NCBI RefSeq assembly: GCF_947507565.1
Contig: NC_089183.1
Span: forward strand, 1,550,001-1,614,000
Reading direction: 5' to 3'
Length of the DNA: 64,000 bases
Source of the DNA: Oscarella lobularis
Lineage: Eukaryota; Porifera; Homoscleromorpha; Homosclerophorida; Oscarellidae
This document shows, one piece after another, positions 1-12,300 of the stretch (position 1 is the stretch's first letter; the number at the start of each line of letters is the position of its first letter). The position numbers were made by a program, and so were the translations under genes. The notes beneath the pieces were generated by a model. It was given only the letters and a program-made list of their open reading frames with translations, was not told the origin of the DNA and made no database searches.

Positions 1-60
1 TCGTACCTCGCCTTCAAATTATTTAAATATACAAATTCAAAACCATATGGTATCGGCGGG

Positions 61-480
61 GAGTGGCGTCGAATGCTTTGGCGCGTCGACGACGGTGACG
101 GGGAGTGGCGTCGACGACGGTGACGGGAAGTGGCGTCGACGACGGGTTCGACGGCGGAGGCGGCGTCGTCCGCTCTGACGCGACGGGGAGTGGCGTCGAC
201 GACGGGTTCGACGGCGGAGACGGCGTCGTCCGCTCTGACGCGACGGGGAGTGGCGTTGACGACGGGTTCGACGGCGGAGGCGGCGTCGTCCGCTCTGACG
301 CGACGGGGAGTGGCGTCGACGACGGGTTCGACGGCGGAGACGGCGGACAGAGCGTCGAATGCTTTGGCGCGTCGACGACGGTGGCGGGCGGGTTCGACGA
401 CGGTGGCGGGCGGGTTCGACGACGGTGGCGGGCGGGTTCGACGACGGTGGCGGGCGGGTTCGACGGCGGAGGCGGCGTCT
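61..480. repeat. GC-rich nested tandem repeats
   Basis: A 60-bp unit is repeated four times at 121-360 and alternates between two versions (GGAGGCGGC, GGAGACGGC), so the true period is 120 bp. It is followed at about 375-465 by four copies of a 22-bp unit containing GACGACGGTGGCGGGCGGG. The 60-bp unit keeps reading frames open on the + strand, but the 22-bp unit changes frame with every copy. I therefore read this as a minisatellite rather than a coding exon. Part of the unit also occurs once at 61-120. Confidence 0.85.
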
Positions 481-754
481 TCCGCTTTGGCTAAGTCTTT
501 CTCTGCTGCCCCGTAATAACAGCTGCCGTACATGGTCATGAAACAGTTACTAAACGCACCTTTAGCGCTAAAGCTGCGCCTTGCGCCGTTGTCTTCTTGC
601 GCTTCGGGACGACGCTAAATACAAAGGACAAAAAAGTGAATGAACACTCATACCTACAGAAAACGCACCTCCCTTTGCCCCCTAACTTCGGGATGTACGA
701 TTTGGGCGATTTCTTCTTCTTCGCTGGTCTTCCTGCCTTTCGCATCGAGTGAAA

Positions 755-785
755 CTATGGTGAAACGAGGTGAAACGAGGTGAAA
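755..785. repeat. short tandem repeat, 10-bp unit
   Basis: Three near-identical copies of GTGAAACGAG lie in a row. No gene is visible between 495 and 920. Confidence 0.6.
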
Positions 786-924
786 CGAAGAGAGAAATGA
801 GAGAATCTGGAGACAGAGAGAGCGTACGTTAGCGAATGTTAGCGCACGCTTCCCTCAGGACAAGCCGCCAGCAGCACTGCCTCTATTTACCGAACTTCAA
901 CTAATGCGGAAATCTAAAGATTTT

Positions 925-1090
925 AATAAATGAAAAATTATTTTGAATAAATGCAGCATTTATTTATTATGCTGCAATTCTTCCGAATAAATGCAGAATA
1001 AATTCTGCATTTAATATAAATAAATGCTTCATTTACGCTGCATTTGTTCAAAATAAAAGCACAACAAATGCAGCAGTGAGTGGTCCAAAC
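925..1090. repeat. AT-rich array of TGCAGCATT / AATGCTGCA type words
   Basis: Words such as AATGCAGCATTTATT and its inverted form recur in both orientations. The same core (TGCAG..TGCATT) dominates the array at 1618-1890, so the two blocks are probably parts of one repeat family. Confidence 0.55.
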
Positions 1091-1617
1091 GTTCATAGTA
1101 AATATCAATTTTTTGGAAAATAGATAGTTCATTGTTGCTTGTTTGCTGCATGTTCTTTTTTGTTTTTCAAATTGGGTGGTGATTTGCCAAAGTAAGTATT
1201 GCCTGCTAACTTTCTAATAATTGAATATTGCCAAAAGGTTTGCATTTTTTAAGTCAAACAATTTTTAATTTTCAATACTTTGCGTAGGTATTACGTGCCG
1301 ACACTTCACTTGAGCAACTTCCAATTTTAAATTCTGCGTCTACGTTTTACTTGCCACCGCTCTGCTATAATCTGCTTAGCATTTTGATATTCAAAATTGC
1401 TTTTGCACTCTTTGTCGTTGGCAGCAATCAATTTTCAATCAATGCACAAATTGAAAATTGATAATTGCACCTTCGCTGGTTGTTGGCGCCGGCTAGCGGC
1501 GTCAAAATTCCTAATCACGCCAGACACGCCTTCTAATCACATCATCTAGATATTCTCAATGTCTTTTTTGGAAGACGAGAATCTCGAAGAATTTGTCCGA
1601 GACCGCGTTGCTGTTCG

Positions 1618-1890
1618 ATTCTGCATTAATGTAGCATTGATTCTGCATCAATGCAGCATTGATTCTGCATATATGCAGAATGCAGAATCAATGCTGCATT
1701 GATGAATAAACGATGCAGAATCAATGCAGAATCAGTGCTGCATTGATTGAGAACAAATTCTGCATTAATGCAGAATCGATGTAGAATCCATGCAAAATCA
1801 ATGCTGCATTGATGCAGAATCGATGCTGCATTGATGCAGAATCAATGCATCACTGCAGCATTGATTCTGCATTAATGCAGCATGGTTATT
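1618..1890. repeat. palindromic satellite-like array (TGCAGAATCAATGCTGCATT)
   Basis: The words TGCAGAATCAATGC, GCATTGATTCTGCAT and their reverse complements alternate about a dozen times over 270 bp. Adjacent copies can pair with each other, so the block could fold into several alternative hairpins. There is no open reading frame. Spacing is irregular and there are no unique spacers, so it is not a CRISPR array. Confidence 0.75.
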
Positions 1891-1929
1891 TCTTTATTTG
1901 TTAAGTTATTGATTTTTTTGGGCTTTTAG

Positions 1930-3580
1930 GTTGGGCTTTATTCTCTTCACGCTGAGTGGTTGGCTCGCGTGGACGACAACGAGGCTCTACACTTTTTGGC
2001 TCTTTTCCTAATGAATGTGCCTCTTGAAGAAGTGAAATCAACGAGCCTTGTCTTGCTAAAGGATCTCATACAACTCTGGGCGGAAAAATCGATAAAAAGG
2101 CATGGTTATTTTTAAGTTTATATTTTATAATTTATTTATTTATTTGTAGGGAAAAGTATTTGTTCCTTTTCAATGTCTTTAGGAAGCGGTCAACGGAGTT
2201 AACGAAAGACCAATTTGAGGGAATCATGGTATTGGCGAATTATGAAGTTGACTGCTACAAGACACTTAATTAAGGGGGAGCGTGTAGCATCAGCTCGCTT
2301 ATCGTTTCTTATATAAGGATGAGAGGGTTGCATTAGCTCGCCGATATTAGAGAGATTGGTTATATAGGTCGCCCCAAAATTAGGTACCATTTAAGAAAGA
2401 TGCATCCTTGTCCAATAGGAGCCTAGAACAAAATATTTATCTTTCTTTAATATTAATTTTGGTGGTTTTGTTTTCAGTTGGAAGATGCTACTTCTTCTCT
2501 TGTCTTACTCCTTAATACGTTGTGCACGGTGAACGACCGTTTCGCGGAAGCGGAGATACTCGGCATTGTCTCTGATTTAATCGGTATCGAGAGCCATTCC
2601 AGCGTCCAATCTATTCTCGTCCGTTTTCTTTCACCGAAATTGCGTATCGACGTCGACAACATTGATCCCGTCGGCGTGTTGCGCTACGTCTTCGTTTTGA
2701 TGTCGCGTTTGCCAGAATTCGACCGCGTTTGGACGTGCCCTCGCGACGAGTGCAAACAGGCGAAACGACGCACTGCGGTGACTGGGTTCGAGTCGCATTA
2801 TCTTCGTAGATTTACTGAGATGATGGATAAGTGGACAGTCCTGGAAGAGCACTTAATGTCGGATCGCGTCGAGGAGACCCTCGAAAGCGCGTACCTTCTC
2901 GTCAGTTACTATCGTTTAGGCGAGTGGTGTAATCGCTTTTCGTCGCAATTTAATTAAACGTCTAACGGACGGAGAGAAAGCGAAACATCTCATGGACGTC
3001 GTCGGTGAAAGGAGCCTTCTTTTCTTTCCTTCGGCGAACGAAGAAAGTCCTCTCCTTCAGAGTTATCGCTTCGTTTACGAAATGAGGGATTTGAGGGAGT
3101 GCTCCCTGAAAAAGAATATTGTCGATGTTGAACGTGATGCCGTTTCCTTTTCTGAAGGACTTAGCCGCGTTATCTCGATTCCGGTTCAAAAGAAGCACTA
3201 TGGAAACATAGTGTTTCGAGAGAGTCTGGCCCGTTTATATTCGATATTATGCGACGGTGCTTCGAAGACATTCGTCGAAGTGAAGAAGCTTGCGCGAAAA
3301 GGGCTGAGCACTTTGCATCACGAACAATGTCCAAAGAAACAAGTCATTGCCGAATGCCCCTGCCTCTTCGCGTCGCGAATATTGTCCTCTAAGTTATTCT
3401 TTTTTTTTATAAAGGCGGGAATTGTAGCAAAGATTCCGCCTAGAGGTAGGCTTTTATTTCACGTCTTTGCATATGTGTCCTATTTTTTTCAGGTATTCGA
3501 CTACTTTTTTCCTTTCTTCTGCGCCGCCTTTTTGGACGTTGTCCCATTTCTTTTGGGCAAGACGTCTGTAATTTTGTAAT
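1930..3580 (+). CDS. multi-exon gene fragment, alpha-helical protein, unrecognised
   Basis: Open segments separated by AT-rich intron-like DNA: about 1930-2115 (acceptor TTTTAG), about 2184-2270, 2475-2957 (acceptor TTTTCAG) and about 2944-3400. The translation is rich in Leu, Glu and Lys and looks helical throughout, as in HEAT or ARM-type scaffolds (for example LHFLALFLMNVPLEEV and the residues after 2475). The reading frame changes by one at about 2944-2958 beside a TTAATTAA, through either an unrecognised splice or a frameshift. I do not recognise the family. No transposase motif is visible, so this may be one of the few host genes in the window, or a broken piece of one. Confidence 0.4.
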
Positions 3581-5481
3581 GCGTCGAAATCAATCAATAG
3601 CAGAGGTAAAGAAATTTTCTTATGAGAAATTCTTTACAAATACAAATAATTCTGTTTTAAGAAACCGGGACGTCGAACATTGTAATCTATGCTGTCGTAA
3701 ACGTCAAACATTTTTTAAGTTATTTTATTAACAGAAAAAAAAACAATATGTGAAGAACTTGAAAAGTTTTTACACGGAACTGAAAGAATTTGGCGAGAAA
3801 CTTTATGGAAGAGTTAAAAGATCTTTTCTCATTTTTACTATTTCACACAGGCGTTCTAGTTACAGCGGGTGACGCCGCGAGCGGTGAGACGCAAAAGTAG
3901 AAATTCTGATTTAATTAAATGTCTTTTTATTAGAATCAATTCAATACTTAGATTTCAAGGTAAGTTTTACTTTAGTCGAATAGAGATGCATCCTTTTTGA
4001 ATGGTTTTTCCAAGTGGGCTTGGTTTCATTTTTATGGGTTTTTTTTGTAGCAATGATGGCTGTAGCCATTCAATGCAGCCCGCAAGATCGATATCGAATT
4101 GAGCTGGGACTAAAGAGAAAGTAAAAATGTTCACATTTTTTTGCACAAGAACTAATTTCTTTTAAGAATTTGTTGCCCGGAGCTTCCCGCTGAAGCCGTC
4201 AACAGGGCAGTTTCGGCTGTTCTGTCGCCTATGTTCAGTCCGAGATCATACAGTGTCATAAGATGTCGTTCCGGTTTGAGGAAAGGAATAACGATCCTGT
4301 GGGGATTATTTACAAGGAACCGCCCTCCAATTAGGGTATGATACTGGATTTTGGAGAGCTGTTGCCAATATTAATTAACCTTTGTGACAATATGGAACAC
4401 TTTATTGTCTGGATTTTGTTAACACTAAAGTGTTCGTAAAGAAGACTCTTTTGTAACTGTTATGGAAACGCAACTGTTTGAGGAAATAAAACTTACCTTG
4501 AGACGCTTTTTACATTGGCCAATCAACTAGAAAAGAGAAAGTAATTTATGACGTCATATATTAGAGAATTGGTTCTTTTGCGCTGATTTTTTTTTTCTGA
4601 CAAACTACAACATCAAGAACACCATTTCAACTGTCAAAGTGATGTTTCCATGAGAGGATCTCTTGAACGATGAGGCATATGATCCTCGAAACTCACCGTT
4701 CCATTTTCTTCTTCCAGTTGGAGGTCTTCGGCGTCTCCCGAAACGTCCAAAATAGCAGTTGCGGCTTCTTCTGCGTTCATAGCGATGCGAATAAATGAAA
4801 AAAACGCTAGCGATGCTCTCTTTTAGCGCGCGCACCTTTTTCGAAAACGGCGATTTTTCGAGCGAATCGCAACATCAACGTCTAACGCGAGAAAACTGAG
4901 CTAAAAAATAGCCTAATACAATCAATCAGAGGGTCAAACATCTAAAACAAGCCAAGAACGACATCGAAAAAATAGCGCGCGCTAAAAAAGAACATTTGAA
5001 ATATTTTAGTTTGTTTCACTCTAAAAAAATTGTAAATATGCACGAAGTACCCAAAAGCTACAATCTACTTCATCCACGAAAATACAAGTGTTTTCAATCC
5101 TTTTCTTCAGTTTTGGCGTTTTTCTGATGACGTAGTGGTGTGTTGACGTCATGTTGGGGAACATAGAAGCCTCTACGCAAAATTTTAACGTCAAACGGTG
5201 TTCGAAACGATAAAACGTTCGATTGTTTTAGTTTCGTTTGGAAAATCAGCCGATTTCTGCCGTTTTCGCCGATGTTTTGGTCACGTGACTTTAGTAGCGA
5301 CGACAACAGAGACCCAGTATACCTTCATGCGTCTAATGCGGCTACACGGGACGTTCGTGACGACGTAGAAAAATGCGCAAGCGCGAAACGCGATTTAGTG
5401 TTTTTGTATGTCACATATGATACATGTATTTAGTATTGTCAGAAGGGGTTAATGAAAAAGAACGAAGGAAATTGCCTTTAG
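3581..5481. other. no recognisable gene
   Basis: AT-rich DNA with short open stretches. A possible exon lies at about 4165-4340 (+), ending at a stop near 4340, but it has no motif I recognise. A segment at 4605-4835 (-) is open but featureless. The DNA directly before the RecQ exon has no trace of helicase motifs I or II. Confidence 0.5.
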
Positions 5482-6836
5482 ACAATGGTATGGTCACTTG
5501 TCAGAAATTAGAGCCATTGCAGCGCCTTCTGTTCCTGTGCTCTGTCTCACAGCTACCGCGACTAAAGCAACGGTGACGAAAATTATTAACACATGCAGGC
5601 TAAAAAATTGTAAAGTTATTAAAAGAAATCCTGACAGACCAGAAATTAAATACATGGCAAAAGAAGTCAACGACGATCCGTCGTCAACATTCCGTTGGCT
5701 GATTAAGGAATTGGAGAGAGGTATTGAAACGCCAAAAACAATTATTTACTGCCGTACTATAAAAGATTGTGGTCTTGTGTACGAAGCTTTCAGAACAAGT
5801 CTCACAGGCTCCAAATCCTACCAAACGTCCAGTTGCCCAAAGACTCCTGCATATCGGCTGTACGGAATGTATCACAACGCAACCGAGAAAGAGAACAAAG
5901 AAATTATAGCATCAGCATTCAGCAAGGGGTTCATCCTTGCCGAGTTGTGATATCCACCATTGCTCTCGGAATGGGGATGAACTTCCCTGATATTCATTAC
6001 GTCATCAATTACGGACCGCCTAATACTATTGAACAATTTGTTCAGCAAACTGGACGGGGAGGACGAGATGGGCGACAGGCTCTTTCAGTGTTATATTGGC
6101 ACAAACGGCAACTACGCACATGTGACGACGTTATGCTAAGCTATGTGCATAACGCAAAACTTTGTCGACGTCAAATTATTCTTTCAGAATTTGGCTGGAG
6201 GCCTTATTTTATTCCAACCCCTTTGCATAAATGCTGTGACGTATGTTCTAAAGACTGCTCGTGTTCTGACATTCACCTTATTTCTCTTGAAAAATCAATG
6301 ATAACTGAATTATATTCTCCAACCTTGGCAGACAATCAGCAGTTGGAATCAATAGCTATAAGTGGCCGTTCGAGACATTGCTCTGAAGAAGATTTAGCAC
6401 TTGTTAGAGAATTGCTTACTGACGTGAGAATGAATTACTCTCCTTCTTCAACATACACGAGTTATTCAATTACGAGTGGACTAACGGACTTTGTTCTAAG
6501 CGAGGTACTCCAAAAGTGTTCGTTTCTGTTTACCGTAGACGATCTGAGTTTGTTGATTCCATCATTGGGAAGTACTCACCTTGCAAAAATAATACTGGCT
6601 GTTTTAGAAGAGGTTTTGAAGACACGCCAAACAAATTTTGCATTAGAAATCTTGCAAGTCAGATGCCTACATCAAGTGATTTTTTGGCGACAGTTTGTGA
6701 GGCTGACGACGCCGAAGACAGCTCCGTAACCAAATCAGAAACCAGCTCAGAATCAGAGAGCGAAATGGTGGCGAGCAGAAATCCGTTAGTCGCTTCTGTC
6801 ATCGGTCAACTTCTGGAAGACAGTGATTCCAATTGA
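5482..6836 (+). pseudogene. RecQ-type DEXH helicase, 5'-truncated and frameshifted
   Basis: The first visible exon starts after acceptor GCCTTTAG and reads FRQWYGHLSEIRA, the end of RecQ domain 1. Seen in order: motif III (LTATATK), motif IV (TIIYCRT), motif V (TIALGMGMNFPDIHYVINYG), motif VI (QQTGRGGRDG) and a zinc-binding-like cysteine cluster (CCDVCSKDCSC). Motif I (Walker A) and the DEAH box are missing, so it cannot be a complete ATPase. The frame shifts near 5925-5940, just before motif V, and again at about 6640-6660, after which an acidic Ser/Glu-rich tail ends at 6836. The gene points at the DUF6589 gene and stops 42 bp from that gene's stop codon. The family unwinds DNA 3' to 5'. 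In this context it may have been a transposon accessory protein, which is inference. A decayed host helicase is the alternative. Confidence 0.8.
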
Positions 6837-6878
6837 CTACTTTTGCTTAAATTTCAATCCTGTACTGTACACAGTTAA

Positions 6879-9800
6879 TTAACTTAACTGATAGTCAACG
6901 AAGTTCCCGCTTCTTTTAGCAATTTTTTCTTTATGTTCCCTTACCCATTCATAAAACTTTTGAAGGTTAAGAGTTGAAAGAACGTCTTGAGAAAATTTCC
7001 CAAATGACGGATGTGCCCTGCCAGATTGCTGTTACACGAGCATTCTTTAGTTCGTCCAATATAACGAGAAAATCCTTTTCAGTTTTCAGCCTTGCATGTT
7101 TTCCATATGCTTGTTTTACCCCGGACGATTTTCTAAATTTCGTGCTATCATCTGTGTTAGTCCAGCTGCTTTGCTGCACCTCAGCGCCGCACGTGGTGTT
7201 AAATTGGCACCCAATCGTTTAATGTAAGACTTGGTTACATTGTTTAAATGCTCCATGTGAAGATCCAAAGGTATGTTCTTTCCAATCTTTCCAGACGTAT
7301 TTACAAAGCGATTCCATCGTAGCTGCTCGGCTTTTTGGGGACTTAGAGAGTAAAATTCAATCGCACTATTAATATCAGTGCCTCTAGTGCGTATTTCGTG
7401 TGGCAGTATGTGTAGAAATGCAGCAAGAGAAACTTCCACAAAGCGCACACGCGCTCCCCATCGCCTTCTCTAATCGCGTCTTTAAAACTTCGGTATAAGA
7501 GCCCAAGCTTTAGAAGTGCAGCACCGTACGCGTGAATTCTATCAAGCATAATGACAGTTACGTTGCTTGCCTCGTTGTCACTTCTATCAAATGTGCAGCC
7601 ATGCAGTTTAACCTCGTGGTAAATCCTCGCTTTTTCAAACACAAAGTCTCGTTCACAGTGATGATGCCTGCAGCAATATTTGTCTCCTCTTATTCCTTTA
7701 GTCTTTTTAAGTTTTTCATATTCAGTAACAACCGGGGCGTCATGAGTCAGAACAAAGTCGTTAACAATTTCCTTCGCAACAGAATGCAAAACCTCGATTC
7801 CCTTGTCTCTAATCTGCTTCTGAAGCAACTCAGGTTTGTCAGCAACGGAATTCATGTTGAGGTAAGTCATTGCAACCTGAGTTACATAGGCATCAGTGAC
7901 AAGTGAGAGAAATTCCTCCGTGGCGGCAACATGCTTTGTTGCCTTTTTGCTAACATACCGTCGATTGATCAGTTTCTGAAGTCGAGACAACGTTCCCGGT
8001 TCTCTTTCACTCGACTCCCTGTACAAAATTTGAAAAATTATTTTTAGAAAGTTTATTTTGGCGTGCCAGTCCTCGGCTTTGCAGATGAGGCCATTTAGTC
8101 GCTGTTCGTCATTGCCACCATCCTGCATAGCCAATTGAGCATTTCTTGACCTCTCTGATGTCAGTTGGTCTCCTCCAAAGAATATTTGAGAAAGACGATC
8201 ATTGCATTTTGGAACATATTTTGATGATTCTCTCAAAATATCAATCATTTCACTCGTGACGTTCTCGTTCTTCATTATGAGACCCAACGGAACCTTTAAA
8301 GAATTTACATAAAAATGTTAGGTACACCTTTCAATGGCGTACCTGATCAGTTTTCTCTCTTGTATCTTTAGAGTACTTGTGAGGTACGTGACGAATCACC
8401 AAAGCTTCAAATTGCTGAAAAACGTGCAGGCGCTGTGTAAGCACTCTCTCTACTAAAATGATCATATTATTATTCAGCCCGAGGTGTTCTTCTATGCTGG
8501 GGAGACATAAACTAGCTTCCATTTCCTCAATAGGATGCTGGGGTCCATCATCGTGCAAGTGAAGCGCCAAAATTCTATGCTTGACGGCCATTAAATTGAA
8601 CCAATGTATTGATTGCTTCTTGTACTGTAGGGAAGCGATGTGAGGATTTATCTCAAAATCGAGATTGTTACCAACGAGCTGATACATTACAGGATGCTCA
8701 AGCAGAGATTGCTCTAGGCAAAAGTTTCTTAATTAAAACCACTGGAATTCATCACTAAAACTTACCTCGCAAATAGGTTTCGACAGAGCTTTTCCACCTC
8801 AAAACTGCTCCATCACTCTCTTGACTGATTTGTTCTAGTTTCCCAAGAAGTGCTGTTCTCGTAGTACAGAGACCCAATTTTGACATTTGGGTCATGGCTT
8901 GTTTTGAAGTTCCGCCTCGGTATAGACAAAGTGAAAGGAGATGATGCAGAGCAGACAAGTCTTTGTCTTGGGATTTAAGTACAATTGCGGCAGAGAGTAT
9001 TTCTGCAACGTGTTCCTTTCTTTCACAGCTGCTGTGGCTCTGAAGATCTAGCTTTCTCTTCGTTGTTAACGCGAATTCCAAAAATTTCATTAGTGTCGGT
9101 GCATGGTGTAACAATTCCGCGTAGAGTTTGTCCAGGGTGAATGAAATAAGCTGCTCCGGTTTGGTCTGGCGCAAAAGTGAAGTAAAGTCTTTTTTCCTTG
9201 AGATTGCTTCGCATTCCTTGGCAACGAGAAGGCCGATGTTTTGAATGATACTTTCCCTAATAGAACTGTGAGAAACTGAAGCCCCGGCGATTTTGTCAAC
9301 GTCTCGGGAACAAGCCAAAGCGTATATCAGCTCAAGAAGACTCTTATGAAGAGTTCGTGATAGGTGAGTGCCGTCAGAAAACTCTAATAAAATCTGTAAC
9401 AATATAGCGCTGCCAAACTCATGAAAAAGGTAAACTTCTGATCAAATACCTACCGTAGCGGAAGATACGCTTATTTTAGACGACGATGCTTGATTTTCAG
9501 CCGATTCAGTCTCTCTCTCATCTGCATTCTTGAGCGCAGCAGCAGTCTCTTCAGAACAAAAAATGGGAGCGATTTCTGGTTCAACGGTGTCAACAATGTG
9601 CAAATGATAGTACCAAAGTATAGCTCTTTCACTCACCTGCAACAGGGAGAGCTGGGAATAGACGCCTGCGTTTCCTCGGCTGAATTTCTGCCGTAAAAGC
9701 CTGGCTCGAAGGTTCAGGAGAGAAAGACAAGCACCTAATAGTGGAGTCTTTCTGGCAAGATGAGTCAACTCGACTGTGCTTTCCGGACGCATGGCGCCTT

Positions 9801-10363
9801 GAAGATAAAATGTTCACCGGTGTTTTGGCTAATCGCTTTATCCTCCAGGTTCGTTTGACAGAACTGTATTTCTCAACTATTTCTTCTTCAAGCTTAGCGA
9901 CTGTCGATATTTTTTCTAGAAGAGTCTTGCAGCGTCGGAAATAAGACCGGACTTGCAGACGATCTCGACAACGTTTTGCAGTATTTTCTGCAATTCAGGG
10001 ATTCGACTTATCAAGGACCCATCCCACTTTGGAAGACTTTGAGCAGATAATACAATGCCTCAATAGAGGACTATGATCTACTCGCTGACAGCTTTCGTTG
10101 AAAAGAGTCGATACACGTCTAATTCTTTCGCAATTAGCACGAGTAGACTTGATCTTCCTGTGGCAGACGGAGCAAACAATTTCTGGGAATCCATCACCGG
10201 ATGAGAACGATTCTGAAGGCAAAATTCTGCGTAGCGATTCCACGATTTCCTCGGTTTTATAAATGTTGAATTGCTGCGCTGATTTTCCTAAAGCAACACC
10301 GCAGAGACGACAGATTCGACTGTCAGCGACCCGTTTCGGTGTAGTTACTGCTGTTTGAGTCAT
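6879..10363 (-). pseudogene. DUF6589 transposase-like gene with N-terminal ZAD-like zinc module
   Basis: The gene starts at the ATG at 10363. Residues 18 to about 90 form a ZAD-like cysteine module (CRLCG ... CSVCHRK). Further exons are about 9578-9447, 9393-8766, 8713-8343 and 8293 to about 6879, with GT..AG junctions. The exon from 8293 carries the hallmark of DUF6589: FFGGDQLTSERSRNAQ, then GLICKAEDWHAKINFLKI and HTKYALEAL. This family is common in cnidarians and fungi and is thought to be transposon-derived. Damage: an in-frame TGA at 9995-9997, and frame changes near 7350, 7130 and 7040. The C-terminal frame (LQKFYEWVREHKEKIAK) ends at TAA 6879-6881. It converges on the RecQ gene. A short ORF upstream (10619-10323, -) overlaps the start and is unrecognised. 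Family assignment is firm; function is unproven. Confidence 0.85.
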
Positions 10364-10619
10364 GAGACGTTCGCAGGACGCTAAAAAGCCTATGTATATT
10401 CCGCTCCAAAGCTTTTACGCTGTACGCAATGTCCCGTAACTGACAGAACTGCCCAAAAAGGACTGCTTCTGGCGTATACTTACGACCGAAAGAAGTAGCT
10501 AAGCGACGTAAACCCTCCGGCGATCGTCGACCCATGGGAAAGTGACGAACTTGGCTCCTACGAAAGGCCGAAAATTTCTCGCAAAGTATCGAGTCCATTA
10601 CAAATAGTGTGTATATCAC

Positions 10620-12060
10620 TTATCTGACGTCCGATCGGTTGTTTCGCTGAGGAAGAGAGCCCCTTCGGCACGCCTGAGCAACTCGGGGCGTCGCGTAGTC
10701 AGCGTAACTTCGTTACTTCGTTAGGGTCGGGAACGTCACGCCTAAATCACATTAAGGACCTCGTCAGCGAATCAGAGACGAGCAGTTGGAATGCTGCTGA
10801 CTGGTCTCTGATTGGTCGACCAACTTCCGGCGAACTAGTGTTGTCCAGCCTGTTGGGAGGACTAGAGCGCTGCGCGCGCTAGGCCGTACAACAGGCTGGA
10901 CCTTCGAGCCTAATGAGAGCCTTGTATTTATTATTATACACAGAATAAATATAAATATTTACTAAATGTCATTTTCGTTGACGGTCGAGCTGCAGTCCAC
11001 AAGTGGCCCTGTCACGGATGATTTCTGACTCCTTAGGCCAGCTGGATATGCGATGGAGAAGGCATCAAAGAAGCGACTCATCAGCCGTCTGACGGCTGCA
11101 AAGGAAATCGGTAAGCTGTACAAACCTTTTTGAGTAATTTTCGGAAACTCAAATTTTTAAATTTTTAGAGGCTTAGGATGAGGATAAGTAGCTCTAAAAT
11201 AATTATAATTTCTTTTGCTTTTTTCACATTTTTACAAATAATTGTTTTAAATAAAGTTATTGGTTTCTAAGTATTTTGCATTTGCAGTGTGCGAAAACAT
11301 TTTTTCAACTTATCAAACAAATGCTCTCAAAATTTTCAATTCTTTTTCTAAGGTTTTCTTAGATTTACATCGGGGACTTCATTTTTTCATATAAGATAAT
11401 TCGAGAACGGATTGTCCGATTTGAAAATTGATGCCGCGGGTGAATTTTGCTGCTAATTCTTCATTACGTAACTTAAGCGATCTTCGAAATAAAGATCATT
11501 TCTTTTAACGTAACTTAAGCGATCTTTGAAATAAAGATCATTTTTTTTAAAAACAACAACGATCACCTAAACGTTTCTTCAACCTTTTAAACTTTCGCTT
11601 CAAGTTTTTATTATATGGGTTACCTAAGAGTGTAAACGTTCTTTTATCAATATTTTCTCGATCTCTTTGTTCTGCGCGAGGGTTATGGTTCGGCAACAAC
11701 GCCTTTTCCAAGCGACCGCACGTCGAACAAGAAAGCAGTTTTTTAAACAGCTGATGGTGGGACTTGTTGTCTATACGAAATGATAATATGACGTTAGCAC
11801 AAAAACGATGTTGCTTTTGTCGTTGAGAGGAATATGCAGGACTATATGCACCCAACCCGCCTCAGCAAAATAACTCTCAATGCTTTTGTAATTTTTTATA
11901 TCTTAACGCGTGTTTACTCCTAGTGATGCATTGCCGTAGGTCATACATGTAACTTCGACGCGCTGTTTTACTGGGAGATTTAACTAGATGGTTATGAATG
12001 TCGTAGTAAGCAACTTCTTGCCACTCCGCTGGATCGGTTTTCTGCCAGGCGTCAGCAGGG
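10620..12060. other. no recognisable gene; tandem duplication inside
   Basis: Apart from the hairpin at 10851 I see no motif. At 11466-11545 a 44-bp segment (ACTTAAGCGATCTTCGAAAT...) is duplicated in tandem with one difference. The open stretch at 11855-11547 (-) is Lys/Arg-rich and featureless. Confidence 0.5.
10851..10911. repeat. hairpin, stem GTCCAGCCTGTTG / CAACAGGCTGGAC
   Basis: A perfect 13-bp inverted repeat encloses a GC-rich loop containing GCGCTGCGCGCGCTAG. It resembles the foldback ends of the MITE-like elements at 54.7-55.9 kb and may be the tip of a related element. Confidence 0.6.
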
Positions 12061-12300
12061 AGACGGGTGAACGTTTCAACGGTTTAACGGTCCATTTCTC
12101 CAACTGGTGAACAGTCCAACTGTCCGACGGTCCAAAAGTTGAACAGCTAAACGGTTTAATGGTCCAATAATGGAGCGACTTAACGGTCCCACAGTTGAAT
12201 GGTTCAACAGTCAAATCAACGGGTGAACGATTCAAATGGTTCAACGGTTAAACAGATGAACGGTTCAACCGTCCAAGAGGTGAACGTTTAGTACAGTCCA
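12060..12300. repeat. degenerate tandem repeat (AACGGTTCAACGGTCCAA)
   Basis: Variants of GGTTCAACGGT, GGTCCAAC and GGTGAACG follow each other with a loose period of about 8-10 bp over 240 bp. Open frames across it are by-products of the repeat. Confidence 0.7.

Noticed and set aside
105-541. Gly/Ser/Asp-rich repeat protein at the left edge
   Set aside because: Several frames are open at once, and the 22-bp repeat changes frame in every copy. A GC-rich minisatellite explains it.
1618-1890. CRISPR array
   Set aside because: Copies are in both orientations, spacing is irregular, there are no unique spacers, and the DNA is eukaryotic.
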